Assembly: GCA_003254885.1 (NCBI GenBank)
Contig: QANT01003336.1
Location: 1 to 64,000 of the forward strand
From: Purshia tridentata
Lineage: Eukaryota; Streptophyta; Magnoliopsida; Rosales; Rosaceae
Direction: 5' to 3'
DNA: 64,000 nt
Numbering within the stretch: position 1 is the first letter of the stretch; every line of letters starts with the position of its first letter. The notes under the pieces are model-generated. The model saw nothing but the letters and a program-made list of their open reading frames with translations. It searched no databases and had not been told where the DNA came from. Made by a program: the position numbers and the translations under genes. Shown one piece after another: positions 1 through 13,690 of this stretch.

Positions 1-2400
1 TTAGAAGAAAAAATATGGCTTTTTTACACTTACTTAGTTTAACACAATAGAAAATTGACTTGAAAAATATCAAAACACCCTTGTTTCAACATAAGTTTAT
101 ACCAAAATGAGCTCGAGGTGGTATATTGTAACAAATTTTTAATTTACGTGATAAATTGACATAATTTTTTTAAAGTGGTGAAGTGAGATCAAACAGAAAG
201 TTCAGGTGGGTAAAGTGTAATAAAACTTTGTTATTATTTTTTTACGGAAAAATATTTGAAGAAAGGAGATTAAAAGAAATCTAACTATCTATATCAAAAT
301 TAATTGGTAATGCAAAAAGTAGTCCAAGATCCTTATAAACCACTATGTAAGGCTTCACACTATCAACGCTTAATCTTTTTCTCAACATGCCTACATGACT
401 AATTTATATTGAGTGACGTGAGAGGACGTGTGATTATTGGGTCCAATATATTAATAATCTACTATGATACCATAAAGAAATGATATTTATGCATTTATCA
501 TCTATCCCAAAAATCAATTAGCAATAAAAATAATATTCTAATATTCAAATAAATTACTATGTAAGGCCCTATGCTATTAGGACTTATGAGCTTCCATTTT
601 TCAATTTTTCATCATGTTTCACAACTTAATTCACATATAATTTGTGCTTAGAATTATGAACGTCTTTTGGGCCTTTTGTGGGTCATTTATGATTTCAATG
701 GGCTACATCCCTTTAACTAGGTGTACATGTCGAAAGTGCATACAACTAGAAATAAAAAATGTTTCAATGTTAGGTGAACTATATATCAATTACAAGGAAA
801 ATAGTTACAAGCATGTGTTAATCGGAAAAAGAAAAAATGAAAATCTTTATAAGGAAAACAAATTGACCATCCGAGTAACACAGGAAGAAAAAGCTAGTTT
901 GAGTTTTTTCCCTTTTTTTTTTTTTTTTTCCCTCAACTATTTTAGGTTAATGAAACAGAATTGAACTACTACAAATACATTAGGAATAAATCAATTATTC
1001 AAACTTTAGTAAATAGGCAGATAAATAAAAGGAAGTGATTGGAAAAGAAGGATGAGACTCCAATCGCAGTGTAGAGTTAGTCTTAAGTTCGAATCTGTTC
1101 TTAAGTTAGAGGATGTATCCACATTGGTTGTTTAATAGTTTAATTTTGTGAACTGTTTTAGCATCTAGTTCATTTTTTTAATCTCTGAAATGAACTATTC
1201 CTAATTTAAAATGAACTCTACCACTCAAGTCATTTTTTGAAAACTTAGTTCAACTTTTTGCAATAAAATTGAAATGAACCTTACCAGTTACCACTACAAT
1301 GCTCTTAATATTTTATGGTGTAGTATGCTCCCACCATTATGAGATTTGCACATAGCATTTTGTTTTAGCAAAACAATACATTATTATTTGTTTTTTAGTT
1401 TAGGTACTAACGTGGGGAAATTTTTTATAGATAGGCAACAAATTTGACACAAAACACCAAAGATTTTTTTTCTTCGAATTATCGACGATTTACGAATTGT
1501 TCAACTTCAATCTCTATAGTCACTCCGTAGTGTTTTATTATATTTGTGTGAATGCCTCATAGTCATAGTTGTGACTGCACGACGTTCATAAAATTTTGAT
1601 ATTTATAAGGTTTTAAGGCTTCAAATTTAGGTACAAGGACTAAACCCCTATAGCAAGATTTTAGTATTATAGTTTTTTATTAAAATAGGATTATAAGTGT
1701 AATTGTAGTGCAAAAATGCAACAATAGCATAATGTAACTAGTGACCGTCTCTCAAAAAAGTAAAAAAAGAATTAAAATTGCATAGAGTGGTGTTCGAACG
1801 CTTGACAATCATATAGTGTATCAAATAGCGTATTTCAAGAATTTTTATGTTAAAATTTTAAAATCTATGCATGCGTATTTATAAAAAAATAACAATATTC
1901 GAGATTTTCATTTGTTAAATCTCTTTATTTTGACCACTAACAAATTAGTTGTATCCATGTGAATTAAATAATAAAATTTGCAATCTCACATATTTTAGAA
2001 ATTGCATATAGTTATCAAATAAACATGCAAAACATAAGAACGATGAGCTATTAGATTACAAATTATATAAATTAAAATCTTGTAATCCAAACTATTGGAT
2101 TCCTTTATCATACAATCATCTATTGATTGATTTATTGCTATTTTAGTGAATAGATGGTGACATTTATTAGACCAAATAATTATTAGCAATACACGACCTA
2201 TCATGGTAAGAAAAAAAAAAAAAAAAGATGAAGAAGNAAAGGATGAAGAAGAAATAAAAATCTTAATGGTCCAACAATTGCATAGACAAACCAGGTGTTG
2301 TTTGCCGAAACACCAAAAATTGCATACTATATTATGGACTTTATTGAATATTGATGCTCCTTGTTGAGTTATATAGTTTCACACCATTCTTCTCAGGCTT
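1..2400. other. AT-rich intergenic region upstream of ARABIDILLO
   Basis: I see no convincing gene here. The small open frames are AT-biased and match no family I know. Two diverged copies of a segment around the phrase ACTATGTAAGGC (near 342-400 and 558-620) suggest an old dispersed or tandem repeat. A run of A ends at about 2226 and is followed by a single N at 2237. Promoter and 5' UTR of the next gene probably begin after about 2350, where the strand becomes rich in C and T. Confidence 0.6.
2237..2237. other. Ambiguous base (N) between near-repeated sequence
   Basis: A single N sits between two copies of a GATGAAGAAG-containing segment (left copy 2227-2236, right copy 2242-2251). The same arrangement occurs at the other N in the window, 16119. 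It looks like two contig ends that overlap but were joined by a one-base placeholder. Local length is therefore uncertain by about 15-17 bases. It is outside coding sequence. Confidence 0.7.
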
Positions 2401-3114
2401 CTCACACCTCAATGCTGTAATTCTTTTCTTCTTTTATCCCCATATCCCCACAGACACACCCTTCCTCTTTTCTCTCTCATTTGGTGCACAAAAACAAGAA
2501 GCAAAGCCTAATAGGGGAGAGGGGTAGACACATGCTTTGAGGGTTTGGCTTTGCTCTCCTTCTCTATTCTCTCTATCAAAATACACCTGAATTCTCTCCT
2601 AACCTTCCTTAGCTTGGTCTCCTCTCTCCCTCCCACACTCCCTCATCAATTGAAAGCTCTATTTGGAGCTTCTTGAAAGCAATTCTACAGAAAGGCTTAA
2701 GATTTATTCATAAAGCTTGAAGATTTAAGGGTATCCTAGCAAACACGCATAGTCCCAGCTCGCAGGTTTGACAAACACCAATTAATTCCTTCTCTGTAAT
2801 GCATTTGCGGTACCGGATTTCATTGGGTATCTGAAATCGGAAGACTTGGATTGTTGTATATTAGCAACCTTTAATTCTGTTTGATATATTTACAATTCCA
2901 TTGCTTGTCTGAGCATTAGGGTTTATGAGGTGAAACAGTATTGGTTGCTGGGTTTGTTGTGTTCCTTACTGGTTTTAGGACTTGGGTATCTGAGCTTAAA
3001 GGTTACATGCTTCTGGGTCTGTGCGTTTTTCTTCACTGATCATAAGATTTGGGTATTTTGAGGTTGAATGGTTTTGGACTATTGGTTTCTGGGTCCGTGT
3101 ATATTGATTGAGAT

Positions 3115-6100
3115 ATGAGTCGTAGAGTGAGGCGGAAGGTGGCTAGGAAAGGGAAGGAGAAGGTGGTTTTGCCTAGTTATCCCGAAATTGAAGATGAAGT
3201 TTCAGGTTCAGTGCAAAATGGGATTGTTGATTGGACTAGTATGCCTGATGATACAGTACTTCAGTTGTTTTCGTGTCTGAATTATCGTGACCGGGCAAGC
3301 TTATCATCAACTTGCAGGACATGGAGGGTGCTTGGGATTTCACCGTGTTTGTGGACCTCTTTAGATCTTCGTGCGCACAAATGCAATGATGCCATGGCAT
3401 CTTCACTTGCTCCTAGATGTGTGAATCTTCAGAAGCTTAGGTTTCGTGGGGCAGAATCTGCTGATGCAATATTGCATCTTCAGGCAAGGAATTTACGTGA
3501 AATAAGTGGTGATTACTGCAGAAAAATAACCGATGCCACTCTTTCTGTGATTGTGGCTCGGCACGAGGCACTTGAAAGTCTCCAGCTTGGGCCAGATTTC
3601 TGTGAAAGGATCAGCAGTGATGCTATAAAAGCAATAGCTATTTGCTGTCCTAAATTAAAAAAGCTTCGACTATCTGGAATAAGGGAAGTTCATGCCGATG
3701 CTATTAATGCTTTAACTAAGAATTGTCTGAATTTGACAGATATCGGGTTCATAGACTGTCTGAACATTGATGAGATGGCATTGGGAAATGTTGTATCAGT
3801 TCGTTTCCTCTCTGTTGCCGGGACATCAAATATGAAATGGGGTGTGGTTTCACATCTTTGGCATAAGCTGCCTAACTTGATTGGGTTAGATGTTTCAAGA
3901 ACTGATATTAGTTCTGCAGCTGTTTCACGATTGTTAACATCATCGCCGAGTTTGAAGGTTTTATGTGCCTTGAATTGTTCAGTGCTTGACGAAGATGTCA
4001 ACTTTGCCCCACGTAAATATAAAAATAAATTGTTACTTGCCCTTTTCACAGATATTTTGAAAGAAATAACTTCTTTATTTGTCGATATTACAAGGAAAGG
4101 GAAGAATGTGTTTTTGGATTGGAGGAATTTTAAGAACAAGGATAAGAGCTTGGATGACATTATGACTTGGATTGAGTGGATTCTATCTCATACACTTTTG
4201 CGCATTGCTGAGAGCAATCAACAAGGGTTGGATGCTTTTTGGCTCAAGCAAGGCGCATCATTGTTGCTCAATTTAATGCAGAGCTCACAAGAGGATGTTC
4301 AAGAAAGGGCAGCTACAGGACTTGCAACTTTTGTTGTTATTGATGACGAAAATGCTAGCATAGATTGTGGGAGGGCTGAAGCTGTTATGCGAGATGGTGG
4401 CATACGTCTTCTCCTAAACCTAGCAAAGTCTTGGCGGGAAGGGCTCCAGTCAGAGGCTGCAAAGGTAAATTTTTATCATTAAATAATATTATCCATTTTT
4501 AAATAAACTTATTGTTTAATTTGGTCTATAGTATAGGCACTGGTTATTTGGTGCTATAAATATGAGAATGCAAATCATGCGCATAGATGCGGAATTAGGT
4601 TAACTTTGTCTTTTCCCTTTTCATTACTTGAATAGGCTATAGCAAACTTGTCTGTTAATGCCAATGTTGCAAAAGCTGTTGCTGAAGAAGGAGGAATCAA
4701 TATTCTTGCTGGTTTGGCAAGGTCTATGAACAGGTTGGTTGCTGAAGAGGCTGCTGGAGGACTATGGAATCTTTCTGTCGGAGAAGAGCACAAGGTTTGA
4801 TATTTTACAATCTATTTTTACATCATCTATGTGTTATGTCCCAAATTTCACTTGTAATAAATTAGATTCTCTGATCAGGGTGCCATTGCTGAGGCTGGCG
4901 GCGTAAAAGCTTTAGTTGATCTTATATTCAAATGGTCCTCTGGTGGTGATGGAGTTCTGGTACATTACCTTTTTGTCAAGTGCTTTTATGTTGATGTACA
5001 ATGCCTTACATATCATGCAATACACTTGGGGTTCCTGTTGAATGATGATTACAGTTGTGGCTTGCTTTCCATATGTGTCATTTCAGGAACGTGCAGCTGG
5101 TGCACTGGCGAATTTGGCTGCTGATGACAAGTGTAGCACGGAGGTTGCAGTGGCAGGTGGTGTGCATGCTTTGGTGATGCTTGCCCGTACCTGCAAGTTT
5201 GAGGGAGTACAAGAGCAGGTAGTAATACATTCTATTGTTAGGACAGGGTTGATGAATGTGCATACTGAGATCTGTAGGAGCATTATATGTCCCACTTAAA
5301 TGATTTTTGAATAAAAATTCAGAATTCAATATTGATTTCTTTCTTGATGCATACTTGTTCAGCTCGACATGACAACAACTTAACACAGACTTGGTTCCAA
5401 CTATGCTATAATTGTATTGCTATATATGGTTGAAAGTTTAGGAAAAGTTTATTTTTGAAGAAACCTTCAAAGTTGGTCTTGATCATTGTGATTTTGACCT
5501 TGACACTCACCTCATCAAGATTCAGGTTGTGGTGGCTGGTGTGTCCTTTTTTAATAAAAATTTCACACTGTTTTGGTATGGTTCTAAAAAGCCTGTTTGG
5601 GTGTGAGGCTCATATGGTGTGCCACGATATCTAAGTTCCAGCTTACAGTATGTGCTTATGGCAGGCAATATAAATTAGATTAAAGAAAAAGGTTTTCTTA
5701 TTCTATGTATTCTGTGGTTCTTCTTGTGACTTGATTTCATCTACTATTTTATTGGACTCACTCTCATTCAGCCTCATTGATAAGGCCTTACGCTGCTCTT
5801 TCTCTCTGTTCTAGGATATTATTTTACATGAACTAAAATGGTATAGGGTAACAACTTATTGATGGTTCCAAAGTTGTTTTCTCAATTAATATCTATTTTC
5901 AAATGTCAAATGATTATCTAGCGGTTTGTGCATCTTACACTGGGGTCCTCTCTCTCTCTCTTCTTCCTCCTTGCTCCCGCCCTCCCTTCTGAGTGCATGT
6001 GTGCCTGCACTTTGTTTATTGCTTTCTTTTATTTAATGCACTCCTGGTGTATACCAGGCTGCCCGTGCCTTGGCTAATTTGGCTGCTCATGGAGATAGTA

Positions 6101-9100
6101 ATAGTAATAATGCTGCAGTTGGACAAGAAGCAGGTGCTCTTGAAGCACTTGTTCAGCTTACAAAATCTCCTCATGAAGGTGTCAGGTAAATTAGTTTATT
6201 TTGGATTCTGTATTTACAATTATTGTTTAAGCAACTCTTGAATTTTTTGGATGAATAATTTTGTATCAATCTGATACAACTTTGCCATCTACATATATAC
6301 CATTTCAGAAAATTATACATTCTCTAAATAATTTTGAATTTGTATAAACATGAACAAAGATACCTCTGTTCCCTCATCCCCTCATCCCCTCCTCCACTAA
6401 ACACCAAAATAGGAAGCAAAACCTCAGCTAAGGGACAAAAGCACTGAATTTTTTTTCTTTTGATTGTTTAGAAATGTTCATCTATGGTTGCTTGAGCATT
6501 AGACTTGCCTATAAACATGACCTTGCATTTTAAGTGTCCAGTAATTGCATAGGAGACCATTCCAAATTGGATATTTACTTCACTTTCATTATTTTGTTGA
6601 TTAGTCTTTTCAACTCCTATCTATTCAACAAGGTAAAAATACCAAACTTTACTGTTAAACAGACAAGAGGCAGCCGGTGCATTATGGAATTTATCGTTTG
6701 ATGACAGAAATCGAGAAGCAATTGCTGCAGCTGGTGGTGTCGAGGCCTTGGTATGATATTTACCTTGATTTCAACCTTTTAATGTCAGTCAATCCATGGG
6801 AACCTCTCAGTCAACTTCCTGACTTTTAGGAAAGTATTTCAGGATGAGTATATTGCTTGATGTGCTTTAGTGGAAGAAAATTGTTGGATCCTGTGTAGAA
6901 AGAGCTTCTTAAACTCCTGTGTCACAGAGGTCCTGACTCGGAAAAAAGGAAAAGAAGAGATTGAAGCTCTTTGCCTTAAAACTACCACTTCTTGATTTGA
7001 TAATTGATTCCTTATAATTGGAAATACCTTTATTGGTATGACACATAAATCAAAATCTTGCCTTCTTTTTTTTTTGGGATTCATGGGAAAGGTTGTTTTT
7101 GCATTGAAATATATTGTTTCTCTTGGCTATGGAAGATCTATTAACTATTTAATTAATTAATTAATTTTAAATTTATAAGGCTACAGAACTAGGGGAGAAT
7201 GCCCGGGTTGAAGCAGTGGATTTACCACTGAGGTTGTCAGGGGACCAGAGAGCCAGCTAATTCAAAAACTGTAACCATGTGAATATATGTTCTCTTTGCT
7301 AGCTTGCCAAAACTTACTTCAAATAGGAAGCATGATTTTAAAAATTTTGAACGTCTATCATGCTTATGTTGGTTTGTTAACTCTTTGCATGGAGCTGGAA
7401 TTTAATGGTGACTGAAAGTCTTGAACTCAAGTCTTTTTATTTACTATTTTATTTAAGCTAAAGTAGGTTACTACTGAGCTGTAATAAATGCTGTATTATT
7501 ATGGATTAATCTTTATTAAGTGATATATAACATTTTATAGTTTGACCATAATTGCTACTGTTCTGACATGAACCAAAAAATCAATGAAAATTGATTGAAA
7601 TAGATGGTTTTAGAAGTTTCTTTGTGTGATTTGGCATCAAGATTTTTGGTGATAATTGGTATTTGGACTCACAAAATTTATCAAGTTGTAGGATGGGTAA
7701 ACCCTTCTAACATATAACAGTTAGAAAGTACTTTTTTGTTTATATATTATTATCTTTTTGTCATACAAGATTACAATTTAAAAGAAAATGTATAAACTGG
7801 GTCTAATTGGTTCCTTGTCTGTTTGACTCGGAAATGTCAATGTTGGTAATGCTTGAAGAATGACTCATTTCATGTTCACTACACTGATAGATAAATTGAT
7901 AAGTACTTTTGCATCTGCCAACTTATGTGAGAAAATGTTGATTTCATGTTGAATATGTAATTGCTTTTGTTTAAAAGGTTTGGACACTTTGAGAGTGTAC
8001 TATCTGAGCAATCCTTCATTTGAGCTGAAATAGTGATACTTGTATGTATGCTTTGACAATCGTTGTTATGTGTAAGCTTAAGTCATCCTACTTGTTGAAA
8101 TATAGTCTTTGTTATATGCTATTAAGGTGCACTGTATGCTTTAACTAAGCTACCTCATGTTGGTCGTTTAGGTTGCTCTTGCGCAAGGCTGCTCAAATGC
8201 TTCCCCGGGTCTTCAAGAAAGGGCTGCCGGTGCTCTTTGGGGATTGTCAGTTTCAGAAGCCAATAGGTATGTGCTTTCTCTTCTTAATGCAACTAGGTCT
8301 AAGCTGGTAAAAAAAGAGCCAAATCGGCCAGACGTTGCATGCTTGTTGGAGATGCGTTGCTTTTTATTTTTTTATTTTAATTTTCTTTCAAAATTTTATA
8401 CACTCATAATTATTGATGAAGATGTTGGATTGCAATGTAAAAAACCTGTTCTCTTACTCCACTGCCGTATTTGATTCAGCTAGATAATAATGATTAGTTC
8501 TTGAAACTTCTGCTGCAAAACATGTCTACAACACATTTATTAAAAAGAAGGAAGGAAAGAAAATAAGAATAAAAGCATGCGATTTATAGATGTTTTTGGT
8601 TTGATATGAATGAATTCAGATTGGATTTTTTATCCAATTATAAATGTGAGAGCTTTTATAATGAGTTTGAAGATGATATGAACTACAGACTGCCAACAGA
8701 GGGAAAAAAACACAAAAACTAGAGACTAGATTTAGTAAAGCTGATTCAATAAGTTCCAAACCTGTTGAAGTGTACTTAATATTTTTATTTGGTGCTTACG
8801 ATAAAGTGTATTTCTGAAAGACTATTTTGGTAATATGTCCTTGGATTAGATATATGATAGTAAAGGGCCAGACACTGGGTCATCAATTAGAAGTCATATC
8901 TGGGCAATAGATATTATATGCTACATTGTTGTATTGGCATCTATTGTTGTTTCTGGCTCTGCTGAATCTCCATGTTTAATTTTTTCAATAGCCTTATGTA
9001 GACAGAACTGTATGACAATGGCATGCAATTAATTTGTTTCTGCTTTTGTTATATTTCATCAATTCAAGTTTACATTTGCTCAGATTCTTCCCATTAACTT

Positions 9101-12100
9101 ATCCTCAAAGGCACACCATAACTTGTTTGCAGAAAGTCCTGTAATGTCACAGCTCCGGAATGAATTTCTGGTGATTTTACTAAACAGTGGGATTCAGATT
9201 TTAAAGGTGTCTGAGCTTGTAAATGTAATATTAGGTCTCATTAAAGGGGATTGGGTTAGTTTTAGAAAGTTAACGCAACTCCATGTTTTTCATTATATTG
9301 TTTATTTCTACCCGTAGGGCAACTTTGTCATAAGACATTACTGCCCCTTTTTTTAGTTCAACTTCTAATCAATCACAGATTTTTCCAGTTTAACTTTTCA
9401 ACTCGTTTTTAGTTAAAAACCCTCTTTCTCCTTATTTCATTGATTTACAAGATTAAACTTTAACAATCAGTGTTGAAGATGAAGTAAAGATTACAATCCG
9501 CCTGACTACATTATTTTGCCCCAATTCTGGTACCTTTTAATGCGACCACAATCGTGCTTTATCAAAACAGAACTTTTGGGCCTAGAAGGGGATGACATAT
9601 GGTTAAGAAAACAGAATTTTAGTATACATGAAAACCTTAAGGTAGTAGCTAATTTCTGAACAACATACCAAAGTCACCATGTTATTAGAACGGATTCCAC
9701 CTAAAGAACTTATCAACTTGAATATGAAGTTGTAGTAATCGATGCCTGCAATTAGTTGTGTTATGTGATCTGGTTGTTTGTGGGTAATGGATTTATTGTC
9801 ATGGTCTATTATTCCTTATTTGCAACAACCTTACTATCATTCCTGATTTCCAAAATTACTCGCTTTTCTGCTTTTAAAGAATATCACTCACCTGTGTTTT
9901 TTTATGAATGAATCAAATAACTAGTGATCTACTAAATATTCTTTTTCTCCAGTCATTTATTGTTATATCTTGAAACCTGTAATACTCTTATATTCAGAAT
10001 ACTCCCACATTCTTTCACTGAGGATGGATATTGAACTATTGATTTGATGCTGAAATTATTAATGTTCACTTTTTGTTGGTTGTTAGCATTGCCATTGGAC
10101 GAGAAGGAGGTGTTGTGCCTTTGATTGCATTGGCTCGGTCTGAAGCTGCAGTAAGTATTTTTTATATTTTACATTATCATTCCTTCAATGAAATGTTCAA
10201 GTTCCATTTTTTAAACTATTGTTTTGACTATTAACTTTGTTGGTAAATGCAACATAAATTATGTTCAACACTTGTACAAAGAAAATCATAAAACAGAACA
10301 AGTATAACCCAAATTGTCAAGGTTAATAAATTTTGTGACGAAATTTCTCTTCTGCAGGTAAAACTTGATCCGGAATTTCTTATCATAGTATTACAATTTC
10401 TTCATCAAGTCAAATGTGTTTACACCAAATTCAGGGTGGAATTAAAAATAAAATAAAATTGTAAGGAAAACAAATCTTCTGCTAAGAGAATTTCCCTGGT
10501 CAATAAGAGAAAATGAAGCCCTGTGTGTAAAAGAAATTGTAGTATTTATCTTTCACATGCATAAAGTTACAGATAGTTTTTATACTTGAAAATGAAAAAT
10601 TCTAAGATAATTAAAAAAAGTCTACTATTGTAAACGGGTATGTATATATGGTACTTGAGACTGTTGTGTTGACTACTAAGTGTGTTTCAGAAATGAGCTT
10701 AATAGTACTGGATTGTTTACTTGTTCCTTATTGTTTCATCTTTGCTCCATTATGGATCGTTCCACTTACCCCATAGGCACTGCAATTCAATAATCCATTT
10801 CTGGGAATAAATTTTGTCCCAATAGAAATATAGAAGCTGAATTTAATAAGTCAATACTTGAGTTTGAAATTAAATCTGAAACAGTGGAGTATTTGGATAT
10901 TTTTGTGTCTTCTGATTTCTCCGAAGATGATAGCTGAAAATCTGTAAAATAATGAGAGAGAAGCAATTTTGGAAACTGAAGTTAAACCCACTGCATTCTC
11001 ATATTAGCTATTTGGTCAAATCTGGAAAGTTCTTATATCCTTTCTCTTTGGATTTTGTTTACATTTGGCGTTGAGTAGCAGCATGGTAAGATAAGCTTGT
11101 ATATATTTTCAAACAAAATCTATTTGTCACTGAATATGTGGTCTTGTTTGTTAATACCTGTAACATCTTTTCAAGGCCTTGCATATAAATGCACTCTTGT
11201 GTCCCAATTTGATTTTTGTTGTTTTCATTCAATTTATGTTTAAGGTTTTTGGGTATACTGGTGCATGTACTTAACAATATTTGCTAGTGTTTCTTATCAA
11301 CATCTTTTTTTGTTTCTTGGTTTTCTTCTTTCATATTACTGGAACCTGATATGATTTTTATTGTTTCTTAAACTTTCAGGATGTCCATGAAACAGCTGCA
11401 GGTGCTCTTTGGAATCTTGCTTTTAACCCTGGAAATGCTCTCCGAATTGTGGAGGAAGGAGGTGTTCCTGCTCTTGTTCATCTTTGTTCTTCATCGGTGT
11501 CAAAAATGGCTCGCTTCATGGCTGCATTAGCATTGGCGTACATGTTTGATGGCAGGTACATGCTGTAACCTGACTATGGCCTAGCCAATTTGTATGTCAA
11601 TATTACTTTTTTCTGTTTTTTTAAGATTCTTTGAAATGCCTGTCCTATATGTAATGGGGCTTAAATATCCTTGTGAGTCTCATGGATGGTTTATGCTTCG
11701 TTTATGGAACCCTAGTTTTGGCAACAGTCAACTACCACATTCTAGGTGGATTACCATCAGTGATGAGAATCTCTCATTTATCCTTCTGTTTGACGTATAA
11801 TTTTTTAGTTTTCTTTCATATGGTTTCCTTGGGATGTTTGTGTATTTGATTGTATAGCCCATACCCTGTATACACACAAACACAGATCAGGCATTATTGT
11901 ATTCCATCCTAGAATTTGTTTCATAATTCAATCAGAACTTCTCGAATTTTCCTAATCTGTAGGACAAATAGTTTGCTTCCTCAACTTCGATTAAATTGGA
12001 ATAGTACCGTGCATTCTTCTACTACTACATTCGGATTAAATCTAATTGCGTTCAAATATTTTTTGTTTTGTATTTATCCCTTGTTGGGAAATCTCTAATT

Positions 12101-13690
12101 TATCCTTCTGTTCTATTTATCATCTTTCAATTTATTTTTAATTTGTCTCTGACTTGATATTGAATACTTTTACCTCGAGGTTGATATTTACAATAAGTGT
12201 ACCATGAGCTACTCTTTTTGTTAATCTTTACATCTTACTTACAGAGGCCCGAACTGGGAAGTTTGAGGCATGAATAATGAATAGTTAAAATGTTTCTTCT
12301 TTGAATCTAATTCCATACCTTAGATTTTCACAGGTTAAATTTACCTTTTTAAGTGTTTTATGGGAATTTAAACTTCTCTACTGTGAAAATTGGATGACAA
12401 GTGTTTTTGGAAATAACATGCATCTATTTATATTGAAGTTAGTTAGTACTCTGTTACTCTGTGCAGAATGGATGAATTTGCCTTGGTAGGGACTTCATCA
12501 GAAAGCATCTCAAAGAGTGTGAGCTTAGATGGTGCTAGAAGGATGGCTCTGAAGCACATTGAGGCCTTTGTCCTCACATTTTCTGATCCACAAACATTCC
12601 CTGCTGCTGCTGCATCATCAGCTCCGGCAGCATTGGCACAAGTGACAGAAGGAGCTCGTATTCAAGAAGCAGGACATCTGAGATGCAGGTTTTTCTCTCT
12701 CTCTCTCTCTCTCTCTCATTCAACTTCAAAGCAACTCATTTTGTTCTTAATTGTTCCTACGAAAGTTCTCTTACTGATTCATACTTTATTAATATTGTTA
12801 CTCCTCCATGCCACTCATTTTTTTGTGAATTATTTGTCATCCACAACATTTATATCAGTCATTACTCCAATTTTTTTCCAGAAACTTTTAGACCTTTTGC
12901 CGGTGCATAAATATACTAAATAACACCTAAACATAATCCAAATTACTCAATATTTTATTAATTTAATTTAATTTTTTTTGTTTTATAGTAGCACTTATGT
13001 TTCCTTGGTTTAAGGTGATGCTTGATTACTTTTGTAACTTCTAGTGGTCGATGCTGGTGTAAAGGATTGCATTTCTGATCTGGTTTCTTTACATCTTAGC
13101 CGGGAAATTGATTTATCTTGTGAATTAAGAGGTCTGCTTTAATTCATTGGGGTTAGCCCAAGTGGTGACCGGCGAGGAAGGGTGGAGAAATGGGTTTATT
13201 CTAGGATAGGTTAAGGGTTTGATCCCTTCCAATGTAACTAAAAGAAAGATGTATAATTTAATTTTCCCCTTAATTTTGCTTGTTTCAATCTGAACTTTTG
13301 GCTTTTCCTTGTACTCTGTCAGCGGGGCTGAAATTGGAAGATTTGTTGCCATGCTACGAAATCCATCGTCTGTTCTCAAGGCATGTGCAGCATTTGCCCT
13401 TCTCCAGGTAACTGCACATATCGAGACTCTGCTCCCCTCTGTGAGACAGTGTTAATATTGCATGTGTGGTTCTTGTGAATGTTGATGTCATTTATGCACT
13501 CTTCCGACTGCAGTTTACTATTCCTGGTGGCCGGCATGCTATGCACCATGCGAGCCTTATGCAGAATGCAGGAGCAGCACGGGTTCTGCGGGCTGCTGCT
13601 GCTGCAGCAACTGCTCCACTTGAAGCCAAAATCTTTGCTAGAATTGTGCTTCGCAATCTTGAGCATCACCACATAGAACCATCACTCTGA
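3115..13690 (+). CDS. ARABIDILLO: ARABIDILLO-type F-box/LRR/armadillo-repeat protein
   Basis: Twelve coding exons: 3115-4464, 4636-4794, 4879-4959, 5087-5218, 6058-6185, 6663-6750, 8172-8266, 10087-10150, 11380-11555, 12467-12688, 13323-13407, 13514-13690. All junctions are GT-AG and phases agree, giving 918 residues, close to the roughly 930 of Arabidopsis ARABIDILLO-1. Residues 3-16 are basic (RRVRRKVARKGKEK), a likely nuclear signal. Residues 40-85 form an F-box, about 95-330 are leucine-rich repeats, and from about 350 on there are armadillo repeats with recurring patterns such as QERAAGALANLA and AAGALWNLA. In Arabidopsis this beta-catenin-related family promotes lateral root branching, and the F-box suggests an SCF ubiquitin ligase subunit. 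The C-terminus has an alanine run. The first ATG follows a CT-rich leader. Intron 7 (1.8 kb) is the longest and intron 10 carries a SINE. Confidence 0.95.
12694..12717 (+). repeat. (TC)12 microsatellite beside a splice donor
   Basis: A perfect TC dinucleotide tract begins five bases after the donor GT of ARABIDILLO exon 10 (GT at 12689). It is intronic. Its length is likely to vary between individuals. Confidence 0.9.
13147..13256 (+). mobile_element. tRNA-derived SINE in ARABIDILLO intron 10
   Basis: The segment holds a box A-like motif TAGCCCAAGTGG at 13154-13165 and a box B-like motif GGGTTTGATCCC at 13215-13226, spaced as in a RNA polymerase III promoter. It is about 110 bp long and flanked by a possible short target duplication TTTAATT (13138-13144 and 13257-13263). 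It cannot be a functional tRNA, because no full cloverleaf is apparent. Ends are approximate and the SINE family is not identified. Confidence 0.6.

Noticed and set aside
644-964. 106-codon open frame on the plus strand
   Set aside because: Lacks any domain, has AT-driven composition and includes a long poly-T run; no splice or promoter context.
1060-1120. Possible box B-like GTTCGAATC of a tRNA or SINE
   Set aside because: No convincing box A at the right distance and no cloverleaf; too weak to call.
3690-4160. Long minus-strand frame inside ARABIDILLO exon 1
   Set aside because: It lies antisense to a clearly coding exon and is a shadow of its codon pattern.
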